Made by a program: the position numbers and the translations under genes
Shown here: one piece after another, positions 36,657 through 45,055 of the stretch
How positions within the stretch are numbered: position 1 is the stretch's first letter
Layout: every line of letters starts with the position of its first letter
Notes under the pieces: model-generated
Told to the model about the DNA's origin: nothing
The model's input: the letters and a program-made list of their open reading frames with translations, nothing else
Database searches by the model: none
Assembly (NCBI RefSeq): GCF_900093605.1
Contig: NZ_FLYE01000001.1
Coordinates: 620,001-684,000 of the forward strand
Reading direction: 5' to 3'
Source: Candidatus Terasakiella magnetica
GTDB taxonomy: Bacteria > Pseudomonadota > Alphaproteobacteria > Rhodospirillales > Terasakiellaceae
Length of the DNA stretch: 64,000 bases

Positions 36657-38551
36657 GCTCTTCCTATCTTAAAGCCAATGATAGCAACATCGTCACGACG
36701 TAGCGCATCGCCTTGATGCTCCATAAGTGCCTCTTGAATTTCTTTCACCTGATCTTTCATAGGTAAAGCATGCACTTTTAATAGGAGCTCCTGAAAACCT
36801 TTTTTACCGAGGCGTCTTTTTGTTTTTGAGCTTTTTTGATCCAATGCCCCGTCTGTCGTCAGATAATACTGTGCCGTTGGTGACGCGCTTATTTCTATAT
36901 TTTCATAAACGTAATCAGCAGGTATTTCACGATAGCCAAGACCTCGTCGTCCGCCTTTAATGGTTTTGACTTCCCCATTCTCAACAATAAGCAGATCAAA
37001 TTTAGCCCCAACAAAGCTAAGCTTATTTTTCTTTGGTTCTATATAGCAAACACCTAATTCTAACCCATCATCGGCAAGACCTTCACCATTATCTTGCCCA
37101 AGTGATTGCTGTAAGAGTTGGTTCATTTTACCTATTAGGGAAGAGATATCTCCAATTTCAACCTCAGAAATAGCGCGTTCAAGCGCGCCTGTTGAAATTA
37201 AAGTCATGAAGGCACCAGGTACGCCATGGCCTGTGCAATCGCCAAGAGACATTAAGACACCATCTCCCCACTCGTAGAACCAATAGACGTCCCCACCAAC
37301 CACATCTCTTGGCTCCCAAAATATGAAGTGATCTTCAAATGCTTCAATAAGGAATTCTCTATTTGGCAAAATGGATTGTTGGATCTTACTGGCATACAGG
37401 ATGCTGTTGGAAATATTAAGAAAGGCTTCTTTCAATTTTGTTTCAGCATTTCTTCGTTCTGTGACATCACTCACAACAATAATTGCCCCGCCATCTGGCA
37501 TATCGTTTTTACGTGAGGATAAAACCCGTCCCTGATGTGTTGTAGATTCCCATTCTTTAAAGCCATTTTCTTTAATTCGTTGAATACGAGTTTCGACAAG
37601 GTCCTGAATTTCACCTTCGCCCAAGCTTCCAATATTTGCTGCAACCATCAGGGTTTCTTCAAGAGGCTTGCCAAGCTCAAAATTACTTTTATCTATACCC
37701 GTCATTGAGGTGAAGCGATCATTGAAAAGTGTAAAATGGAGGTCCTTATCCACCGTATACAAACCATCTGACATACCTGTGAGCGCCGCACTAAGCTGAG
37801 CTTCTTTTGCCTCGATCTTCTTCTCATATGCTTGCGAGGCACGCATATAGTTTTTAAACATTCGAAATACAAAGAAGAGAGTTACCGTCAAAATAAGAAC
37901 TTGGATTACGGAAGTAATAATCAAAGAATAAAAGGCAAAATTTGATTGTTCATCAGCCTCAACAAAGACATCACGACTTCGCTGCAGGAGCATTTGACCA
38001 AAGATGTCTAATGCTTTTTGTAACTGGGCATAGTTTTCTTTTTCCTGACCCGTCACACTGATGAATGCAGCTATTCTCACACCTGTATTGATATAATAGA
38101 AGGTTCTAGAAACAGCCTCTTTGTAAGTGGCCCAAGAATTGAGAATATTGAGATATGCATCTCGCAGCTCAGTTTCTTCAGCACTCGCACTTTCAACAAT
38201 GGCTTTCCATTTTATGAGTTTCTGGTCCAGCTCATTCACCAACAGGTCATAGCGCTCTTTTATTTCGTTGACGCTTTTACGGTTAGGCGCAGAAACCATC
38301 TCCATGGATAAAATGCGCACATCCGCAATTGGTGTTTTTATTTTTCTTGAAAGGTTATCGAGATTAAACGCGGCTTTGTTGACAACCTCAATTGATTCAT
38401 CAACATCCTGAATACTGGAAAGGTTGTACAGGCTTTGGCCAATCAGAAGAAGTGTCGCGATTACCAACAGAAAGGTAATTCTAAGTGACAGAGAGCGTTC
38501 CCATTTTTTCGCTGATTTCACTTCCCCGTTTTCTGGGGTTTCAGTACTCAT
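36653..38551 (-). CDS. siaA: SiaA-like membrane sensor phosphatase (PAS plus SpoIIE/PP2C)
   Basis: The 632-residue protein has TM1 at about 24-42, a helical periplasmic domain with KTPIADVRILSMEMVSAPNR, TM2 at about 205-228, PAS at about 250-370 and a PP2C/SpoIIE domain from about 385 to the end, with GGDVYW, LGDCTGHGVPGAFMT, TTDGALDQ and RRDDVAII intact. It is closely similar in the output domain to the protein at 33040-35220. It is joined to a peptide-type binding-protein gene upstream by an ATGA overlap and to the siaB-like gene by another, so all four genes form one operon. Confidence 0.85.
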   Translation of the reverse strand: MSTETPENGEVKSAKKWERSLSLRITFLLVIATLLLIGQSLYNLSSIQDVDESIEVVNKAAFNLDNLSRKIKTPIADVRILSMEMVSAPNRKSVNEIKERYDLLVNELDQKLIKWKAIVESASAEETELRDAYLNILNSWATYKEAVSRTFYYINTGVRIAAFISVTGQEKENYAQLQKALDIFGQMLLQRSRDVFVEADEQSNFAFYSLIITSVIQVLILTVTLFFVFRMFKNYMRASQAYEKKIEAKEAQLSAALTGMSDGLYTVDKDLHFTLFNDRFTSMTGIDKSNFELGKPLEETLMVAANIGSLGEGEIQDLVETRIQRIKENGFKEWESTTHQGRVLSSRKNDMPDGGAIIVVSDVTERRNAETKLKEAFLNISNSILYASKIQQSILPNREFLIEAFEDHFIFWEPRDVVGGDVYWFYEWGDGVLMSLGDCTGHGVPGAFMTLISTGALERAISEVEIGDISSLIGKMNQLLQQSLGQDNGEGLADDGLELGVCYIEPKKNKLSFVGAKFDLLIVENGEVKTIKGGRRGLGYREIPADYVYENIEISASPTAQYYLTTDGALDQKSSKTKRRLGKKGFQELLLKVHALPMKDQVKEIQEALMEHQGDALRRDDVAIIGFKIGRA

Positions 38552-40278
38552 TTATCGGCACCTTTCATGTTCACGCGTTGAATTTTTAAGGGCTTCTGTC
38601 TTATTGAAGGCAGTGGTTTATCCCCACGTACCGACCAGTGATGATCCGTTACCTCAACATCTCGCAAATAGACAAAGGCTGACTGTCCGGGGGTATAAAC
38701 AACTTCTTTGTTCACAGCATAGACGCTGTTCGGTGTTGGCAAGAACACCATTAAATTTCGTTCATATATATATTTGATAAACTTTGACAGGAAGGGCTGA
38801 TAGTCCTGAGATGTCACATTCAATCTAAGAAGTTCATCAGTTAAATTTGTCAATTCAGTATTCTTGGGAATGGTGGACCAAGCGTAAAAGGGGCGATAGA
38901 CAAAGAAGGCTGCCCACGGGTGAGTAAACCAATCATAATTCCCCCACAGAAGCAGGTCCCAAGTGACATTATTTTCATTTTTGTAGGTATGGAGAAGTTG
39001 ATAGAAAACGTCCTTTTCACTGCTCACGACTTTGAGCTCTAATTCGATATGAACTTGGGCGAGAAGGTACTGAATATCTTTTACAAGAAAGAGAAAACTC
39101 TCTTGGGTCAATAAACTGATTTTGAGAGGTTTACTCTCGTCATAACCCTTTTCGCGTTGATATGATTTGACGATCTCAGTGAGTGCTTTTTGGGATTTAT
39201 CATGTGTCCTGTCATATTCCTGAAAATAATCTGACAAGTCGTCAATTGCTTCTGACACTTTATAAAAATTAGGAGAAACCATTGTTGGAGAAAGCTCTCC
39301 CTCACCCAACATGGATAAGTTCAATAGATCTTCTTGATTGATCGCATTGTTGATCACAAAACGTATCTCAGGGTCCTGCATCGCCAAATTGCCATTTAAC
39401 ATATTGAAATGCATAGCATAATTGTTCAATGATGGTGTAATAGACAATTTCGCAAAGGGGGATAAAACTGTGTCGACCTGATCAGCAAAGGGAACAGGCG
39501 TTATATCAATTTCTCCCTCACTAAAGAGGGCCTTCTCCTTTGCCGATTGAATTGCGAGATCATTGTAAATTGTGATTGTTTCAACTTTAGCAGATTGTTC
39601 CCCCCAATAATTGGGGTTGGCTTTTAGAACAACTTTTGGAGATCGCCGATCTCCTTCGACATATCCTTCAGTTAGAATATAGGGCCCAAGACCATATAGT
39701 CCCGGTTCTGCGAGATTTGGACAAGTTGGCTTCCCATTCCAGCCGAATTTTTCTAAATAGGGAACCGTGTAAAACTGGAGCCAGTTTGCATCATGTAAGA
39801 AAACACCGTAAGGCTCACTTAAATGAAAACGCACCGTAAAATCATCAACTTTCTCGACTTTGTTCAACAGTTCGGAAAGTCTGGAAAATGAAAATGGAGC
39901 TTTTTGGAAGTACTCCATATTTATCAGGACTGCATCTGCGTTGAAGGGCGTACCATCTTGAAAAGTCACATCTGTTCGTAATGAAAATTCCCATACCTTG
40001 TCATCAAAGCTCTTGTGAGAGGTCGCCAAATCATATTGCCAACCTTTATCATTATCAGCAGGCCTGACGAGAGAAGAATTTACGGCATGGGAAACGGCCA
40101 GATAAGGCAAGTTTGGAATGAAAAGCTTAACATGAGAACCGGGTTTAAATTTACCGGATACTTCTGCTGGTGCCGGATCGTTGGAAAGCCCAATATCCGG
40201 TGCATTATTTGCATTAGAAATAGATGTGAGAAGTGAAAAGCTTAAGGCTAAAACACTTAGTGCTTTTAATAACTTCAT
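38548..40278 (-). CDS. Periplasmic binding protein, SBP_bac_5 (oligopeptide/DppA type), orphan
   Basis: The 576-residue exported protein has start ATG at 40278 with GGGAG upstream; the open frame reaches 40362. A signal peptide covers residues 1-23 (LSVLALSFSLLTSISNA). Family-5 features are WEFSLRTDVTFQDGTPFNAD at about 95-115, AEPGLYGLGPYIL, and VVLKANPNYWG. There are no permease or ATPase genes. Its stop codon overlaps the start of the siaA-like sensor by 4 bases, a very tight link that argues for a sensory partner of SiaA. Ligand unknown; peptides, nickel or haem are possible for this fold. Confidence 0.85.
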   Translation of the reverse strand: MKLLKALSVLALSFSLLTSISNANNAPDIGLSNDPAPAEVSGKFKPGSHVKLFIPNLPYLAVSHAVNSSLVRPADNDKGWQYDLATSHKSFDDKVWEFSLRTDVTFQDGTPFNADAVLINMEYFQKAPFSFSRLSELLNKVEKVDDFTVRFHLSEPYGVFLHDANWLQFYTVPYLEKFGWNGKPTCPNLAEPGLYGLGPYILTEGYVEGDRRSPKVVLKANPNYWGEQSAKVETITIYNDLAIQSAKEKALFSEGEIDITPVPFADQVDTVLSPFAKLSITPSLNNYAMHFNMLNGNLAMQDPEIRFVINNAINQEDLLNLSMLGEGELSPTMVSPNFYKVSEAIDDLSDYFQEYDRTHDKSQKALTEIVKSYQREKGYDESKPLKISLLTQESFLFLVKDIQYLLAQVHIELELKVVSSEKDVFYQLLHTYKNENNVTWDLLLWGNYDWFTHPWAAFFVYRPFYAWSTIPKNTELTNLTDELLRLNVTSQDYQPFLSKFIKYIYERNLMVFLPTPNSVYAVNKEVVYTPGQSAFVYLRDVEVTDHHWSVRGDKPLPSIRQKPLKIQRVNMKGADK

Positions 40279-40390
40279 TCTGCTCCCATCGATCATAGTT
40301 GATACATTCAGATAAGCTAAAATGACTATATCAAACCTCAAACGATAAGTATATACGTACATATGAGCTGAAGTTAACGCCTCTCCTTCT

Positions 40391-40437
40391 GGGGTCAGAA
40401 CTTATTAAAGGAATGATTTTCCCTTTCTTAAAGTTAC
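40391..40437 (+). repeat. REP-like solo repeat downstream of the hybrid kinase gene
   Basis: GGGTCAGAACTTATTAA (40392-40408) matches 15 of 17 bases of the terminal repeat of the element at 44786-45052. Adjacent arms AACTTATTAAAGG and CCTTTCTTAAAGTT (40399-40411, 40422-40435) form an imperfect hairpin that may also serve as terminator for the kinase gene. Confidence 0.5.
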
Positions 40438-40438
40438 C

Positions 40439-43400
40439 CTAGTCTTTTAGAATATGGACCTCTTCTTTCAAGACTTCATTAATGGTCTTGATCAAATCCA
40501 CCCAGTTAAGAGGTTTGGAGACATAGGCATTTACGCCCGCTTCAAAATAACTTTCAATATGTTCTAATACGGCATCTGCGGTGACGGCAATAATTGGGAT
40601 ATTGCCTTTATCGCTTTGCATTTTGCGAATTTGACGCGTCGTTTCTGGCCCATCCATTTCTGGCATACGCACATCCATCAAGATGAGATCGAATGTATTT
40701 TTCTCATCCGTATAAATCTCTAAGGCTTCAATCCCATTGCTCGCGACCTGAACGTCATGACCATAGGCCCCAAGGAATTTTTGAATGATGAGCTGGTTGA
40801 CACGATTGTCTTCTGCCAGCAGCAAATTAAGAGGGCGCTGCGCTTTATAACAATTGGCTTGAGCGTTTTGTGGTTCCGGCGCCACTTCGCTTTGCGCCAC
40901 CTTATAAGGGACCTCAAACCAGAAGGTACTGCCTTTACCCAACTCACTTTGCACACCAATGCGCCCGCCTAACAACTCGCTTAAACGCTTACTGATAGCA
41001 AGCCCAAGGCCCGTGCCTTCATATTTTCTGGAGATGGAAGCATCAGCTTGGGTAAACTCAGAAAACAGCATATTCAATGTGTCTTCGCTCATGCCAATGC
41101 CTGTATCGGCCACTGTAAATTTAAGGAATTCATCGCCCTGATCTCTTTGCACAATTTCAGCACTGATCCGCACTTCACCTTCATGGGTGAATTTATGGGC
41201 ATTGCCGATCAGGTTGAGTAAAATCTGTCGAATACGTGTTGGGTCAGAACAAACCGTTTCAGGGAAACCTTCAGAAAACGCGAGTTTCTTTTCAATATGC
41301 TGATCTGTTTTGCGACGGTGATTAAAGACAGAGACCACTTCTTCCACAAGGTCTTTCAGACGAAAATCGATATGCTCAATTTCCATCTTACCGGCTTCTA
41401 GCTTTGACATGTCCAAAATGTCATTCACCACACGCAATAAGGCATGTGTGGAGTTTTTAATGCGATAAACTTTATCGCGGCTGTCTTCTTCCAGTTCATC
41501 TTCAAGCAGCAAATCAGCAAAACCCAGCACGCCTGTCATTGGGGTGCGCAACTCATGGCTCATAGACGCCAAAAACTCTGATTTCACCTTATTGGATGTT
41601 TCGGCCTTATCTTTTGCAATGATATTTTCTTCTTCAATCCTTTTGCGCTGAATTAGACCAGCCAAGGTTGAGGCCACGTTCATAATTAACTGATGTTCAT
41701 GATCTGAAATTTCATGACCTGCAGGTAAATAAAGATTAAGTACCCCTAAAAGCTTATCTTCATATAAAAGTGGAATACAGGCATGGCCATGATTATTTAT
41801 ACCCTCAAAACTAATCTCATGATCCGCATCCAAACAAGTCTTATAAATAACTTCACGTGTTTGAGCCGCACGCCCACATAGGCACGTCCCTAAAGACAGC
41901 TTTTCACATTGTGATTTAATCTGAGGATGGAGCTTATGCTCGGCAACCATGACCAGTTCGTCAGTACTTTCATCATATAAAAAGACAGACCCCATCCCCA
42001 GGAGCTCAAGATTTTCGCGCTGTAAGATCAAATGCAGGGCCTGATCCAAGAGCTCATGTAACCCATGTGATGAAAGAGACAGGGAGAGGATTTGAGAAAT
42101 AAGTTCATGATCAGCAAACAGAGATCGTGCTTCTTGTTCAGCTGCTTTAAGCGCTGTCATGTCAGAAATAATGCCCACGAAATGGAGCTGGTTGTCCACT
42201 TGCATCTGACTAACAGCGAGGCGTGCAGGAAAGAGGGTGCCGTCTTTTTTCTGCGCATGTACTTCACGTGCCTTGCCAATGACTTTTGCCACTCCGGTTT
42301 CAAGGAATTGGTCTATATAGCTGTCATGCTTGTGTTTATCTGGCTCAGGCACAAAGACGGACAGGTTTTGGCCCACCAGCTCCCCTCTGGCATAACCAAA
42401 CAGGGCTTCTGCGGCATCATTGGCAGACAGAATTATCCCATTGCTGTTGGCTGTGATAATCCCATCAAGTGCTGTATCAATAACGGTGCGCGAACGTCTG
42501 GCACTTTCTATCAAGGCCTTACGGGCTTCTACCCTTTCGGTAATATCTTGAATGGTCCCGCTTGAGAAAAGGTTCTCCCCCTTGGGGCCAAAGATATGTT
42601 CACATCTTTCATGGACCCAACGGACCTGCTGATCATCAAGACGAATAATGCGATATTCCACATCATAACTATAGTTACCCGTCAGTGATTTTTTATATTC
42701 ACGGCGGGTAAACTCAAGGTCATCGGGGTGAATGGCTGACTTATATGTGGTATAAGAAGGCTGAGCAGCATCAAGGTCCGCCCCAATTAAATGATAGGTT
42801 TGATCAGACCAAAACACGCTCTGGCCTGTGCGATCATATTTCCAGCTGCCGATTTGGGCAATGGTCTGCGCCTTTTCCAAATCTTCCTCGCGAAGGGAAA
42901 TATCAGAAGACCAACGGCTCACAGCGCCAAGCGTTTTGCGAAAGGAAACAAAGACAATACTGCCAAAAGCCAAGACAATTGCCAAAGCAAAATAAAAGCC
43001 CTGAAGCTGACTTTGGCCCATAATTTCCGTCACATCGCTTGAGACTTCAACAATGCCGCGCACATCATGGAGTTGCCAATCCGTTTTCGGGCTTTCAGGA
43101 TGAGAGTTATGACAACTGACGCAAGCCTCGCTCGCCATCGTATCAGCAATAGCAACACGCACGATAACCCGCCCGCCTTCATCCACACGCTCAACGTATG
43201 GAGCTTGTGCGTCCTTATTTAAAGCCTGCCATGCCTTTTGCCCAAAAGGGTCGCTCTCTCTGCCCGTGCGGTTCTTAAATGGAAATGGACTATAAAAATC
43301 TAGATTAAATTTCTCATCTTTTGAAAGATCACTAAGGTCATTCACCATGCTTGCGGGTAAAGGAATTCTATTTTTCTTCCCCATATGATCCGCACTTACA

Positions 43401-43627
43401 GTGATATCATTCTCACCTTCCATTATTTTACGAACCACATTAACAGTGTAATAACTTCGTAGAGTTTTCACCTGCTTTGCCAACTGGCCTGCTGTATTTA
43501 TAGCATGTTCTTCTGCACTTTTTTGTGTGAAATAAGGAAAGATAAAAAAGGCTGCGCAAGCAAATACAACAACAGCAAGCAACTGAATCGGCATCAATTG
43601 CCAGGCAAGGTTTTTATCTTTTTTCAT
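40439..43627 (-). CDS. Hybrid sensor histidine kinase: haem-c sensor (DUF3365)-PAS-PAS-GAF-HisKA-HATPase-REC
   Basis: About 1062 residues from the ATG at 43627; a GTG 4 codons earlier is possible and neither has a clear ribosome site. TM1 at about 10-32, a periplasmic DUF3365/Tll0287-like domain with CVSCH at 169-173 (c-type haem motif), TM2 at about 208-228. Then two PAS domains (about 260-370, 390-500), a GAF domain (about 510-670), HisKA with MSHELRTPMTG (His about 689), HATPase (GTGLGLAISKRLSELLGG) and a receiver with LILMDVRMPEMDG (Asp about 982). No DNA-binding output. The sensor half is paralogous to that at 45056-47803. Redox, NO or oxygen sensing through haem is inferred. Confidence 0.88.
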   Translation of the reverse strand: MKKDKNLAWQLMPIQLLAVVVFACAAFFIFPYFTQKSAEEHAINTAGQLAKQVKTLRSYYTVNVVRKIMEGENDITVSADHMGKKNRIPLPASMVNDLSDLSKDEKFNLDFYSPFPFKNRTGRESDPFGQKAWQALNKDAQAPYVERVDEGGRVIVRVAIADTMASEACVSCHNSHPESPKTDWQLHDVRGIVEVSSDVTEIMGQSQLQGFYFALAIVLAFGSIVFVSFRKTLGAVSRWSSDISLREEDLEKAQTIAQIGSWKYDRTGQSVFWSDQTYHLIGADLDAAQPSYTTYKSAIHPDDLEFTRREYKKSLTGNYSYDVEYRIIRLDDQQVRWVHERCEHIFGPKGENLFSSGTIQDITERVEARKALIESARRSRTVIDTALDGIITANSNGIILSANDAAEALFGYARGELVGQNLSVFVPEPDKHKHDSYIDQFLETGVAKVIGKAREVHAQKKDGTLFPARLAVSQMQVDNQLHFVGIISDMTALKAAEQEARSLFADHELISQILSLSLSSHGLHELLDQALHLILQRENLELLGMGSVFLYDESTDELVMVAEHKLHPQIKSQCEKLSLGTCLCGRAAQTREVIYKTCLDADHEISFEGINNHGHACIPLLYEDKLLGVLNLYLPAGHEISDHEHQLIMNVASTLAGLIQRKRIEEENIIAKDKAETSNKVKSEFLASMSHELRTPMTGVLGFADLLLEDELEEDSRDKVYRIKNSTHALLRVVNDILDMSKLEAGKMEIEHIDFRLKDLVEEVVSVFNHRRKTDQHIEKKLAFSEGFPETVCSDPTRIRQILLNLIGNAHKFTHEGEVRISAEIVQRDQGDEFLKFTVADTGIGMSEDTLNMLFSEFTQADASISRKYEGTGLGLAISKRLSELLGGRIGVQSELGKGSTFWFEVPYKVAQSEVAPEPQNAQANCYKAQRPLNLLLAEDNRVNQLIIQKFLGAYGHDVQVASNGIEALEIYTDEKNTFDLILMDVRMPEMDGPETTRQIRKMQSDKGNIPIIAVTADAVLEHIESYFEAGVNAYVSKPLNWVDLIKTINEVLKEEVHILKD

Positions 43628-43885
43628 AGGACCAGACACAAAAAAACAAACGAATTATGTAAGACCATACTAAAGTAACGCCTAAACTGCAAATTTCATT
43701 TAATGTAATATATCGTTGTATTTATTACGTTAAAATAAAGCTCATCACGTTTAGGACCAATCTGAGGTTTAATCTTACATCTTCTCTTTAGGAAGCAGTT
43801 GACAAGATTAGTTAAAACTGAAAATCTCAAAATAATTCTAAATGGCAACAGCTAAGAATTTGTGCCTGAGACATAAGGAAACCTG

Positions 43886-44788
43886 ATGCAGCGCATCGCT
43901 TTTTTATTCTGCTTTTTAATAAGCTTGCACCTCCCTTTGCAGGTGAAGGCAGATAATGAGGAGATTTCCGCCTTAACACAGGAAATTACACATCATTTTA
44001 TTTCTGTGTTGAAACTTATGAAGACACAGGGCTCACAAATCACAACCTACTGTGAAGACTGTGCCCATAGAATGAAGCCCCGTCATGTTTTCCAACGGGC
44101 AATGGACATTGACCATCACCTGACCACCTTCCTTGAAATGCATGGGTTTCAGGCCGAATATACCCAAGAAATTGCCATTAAAGACTATCAACTCGAAGAT
44201 ATTGTCGAGCTACTTTATAATATTGAAAATAAAATTGAAGCTGTCACAACTGCCGTTGGGCTACAAATCAATCATAGTGGTTTAAAATTCAATCCTGCCA
44301 TTAGAAGAAACTTGTTCAACCTTCTGGATCGTATTGAAATTTTCTTGCTCAATATGGGCAGCCCCTCAGTAAAACCATATGTGGTTTATCAAAAGGCCGT
44401 GATGATCCGACAGTTTGTTGAAGGTTTATGTCGCGATAATCTTTGCGATCAGGTTGAAGAAACCAAGATCGAAATGCTTGCCCCCAAGCTCCCGCTTGAA
44501 GCCTATAGAGAAGCCAATAAGTTCATCGTTTCCCTGAAGAAATATATGGATAAGAACCAGCTTAAAATAGAAGGCGGTGTTACAGCCCCTAAGATCGTCC
44601 CGGAAATGATCACGCCACGCATTGTGAACAGAACATGCAGCGTGATCCTGGCTGATTTAATTGCCCTTCACCATCACTTAAACGGTGACAGTGTAATCAC
44701 AAGACCCGTAACTGACAAAAACATCAGTCCAAAACATGTCTGGCATCAACTTAATTATGCCAGACGGGTCTTAGAAGCTCTCACTTAG
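43886..44788 (+). CDS. Secreted protein of unknown function with three internal repeats
   Basis: I do not recognise a family. The 300-residue product has a signal peptide (residues 1-22, LFCFLISLHLPLQVKA, then DN) and is otherwise helical and soluble. Three repeats end in a common motif: KPRHVFQRAMDIDHHLTTFL (about 65-84), KPYVVYQKAVMIRQFVEGL (about 172-190) and SPKHVWHQLNYARRVLEAL (about 281-299), each preceded by a helix with ITHHFISVLK-, IEIFLLNM- or ADLIALHHHL-type sequence. A CEDCA pair and a C-terminal-half RDNLCD are the only cysteine sites; CEDCA is not a haem motif. AAGGAAACCTG precedes the ATG. It lies between two haem-kinase genes on the opposite strand, so a periplasmic partner role is conceivable but unproven. 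Confidence 0.75.
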   Translation: MQRIAFLFCFLISLHLPLQVKADNEEISALTQEITHHFISVLKLMKTQGSQITTYCEDCAHRMKPRHVFQRAMDIDHHLTTFLEMHGFQAEYTQEIAIKDYQLEDIVELLYNIENKIEAVTTAVGLQINHSGLKFNPAIRRNLFNLLDRIEIFLLNMGSPSVKPYVVYQKAVMIRQFVEGLCRDNLCDQVEETKIEMLAPKLPLEAYREANKFIVSLKKYMDKNQLKIEGGVTAPKIVPEMITPRIVNRTCSVILADLIALHHHLNGDSVITRPVTDKNISPKHVWHQLNYARRVLEALT

Positions 44789-45052
44789 GGTCAGGACCTA
44801 TTAATTTATTGAGTTTGGCAGAGATGAATTTGAAGAAGGATTAGGCATACTCCCCGCAGAAGTACGTGTACTTTAAGGGGTGTATAACGACAGCTTTCTT
44901 CAAATTCATCCTGTCCCTTCGGGATTTATTAAAAATGCCACAAATACAGCGTCAAAGACTTTTGAAAGTACAAGTACTTCCTGCAAGTCATTTCCTTGCC
45001 TTGTGGCATTTTTAATAAACCAAACACATTAAATTAATAGGTCCTGACCCTA
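44786..45052. repeat. 267-bp MITE/REP-like element with perfect 23-bp terminal inverted repeats
   Basis: Terminal repeats at 44786-44808 and 45030-45052 are exact inverted copies (TAGGGTCAGGACCTATTAAT plus TTA). Inside are two further perfect stems: 15 bp (44823-44837 with 44896-44910) and 19 bp (44925-44943 with 45001-45019). Each stem encloses a palindrome AAGTAC-NN-GTACTT (44860-44873 and 44966-44979). No reading frame is carried. The plus-strand gene's stop codon is the first three bases of the left repeat, and the right repeat ends 3 bp before the stop of the convergent kinase gene, so the element fills the whole gap and probably doubles as a two-way terminator. Confidence 0.85.
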
Positions 45053-45055
45053 GGG

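Noticed and set aside
44030-44070. Haem-binding site in the secreted repeat protein
   Set aside because: The motif is CEDCA, so the histidine required in CxxCH is missing.
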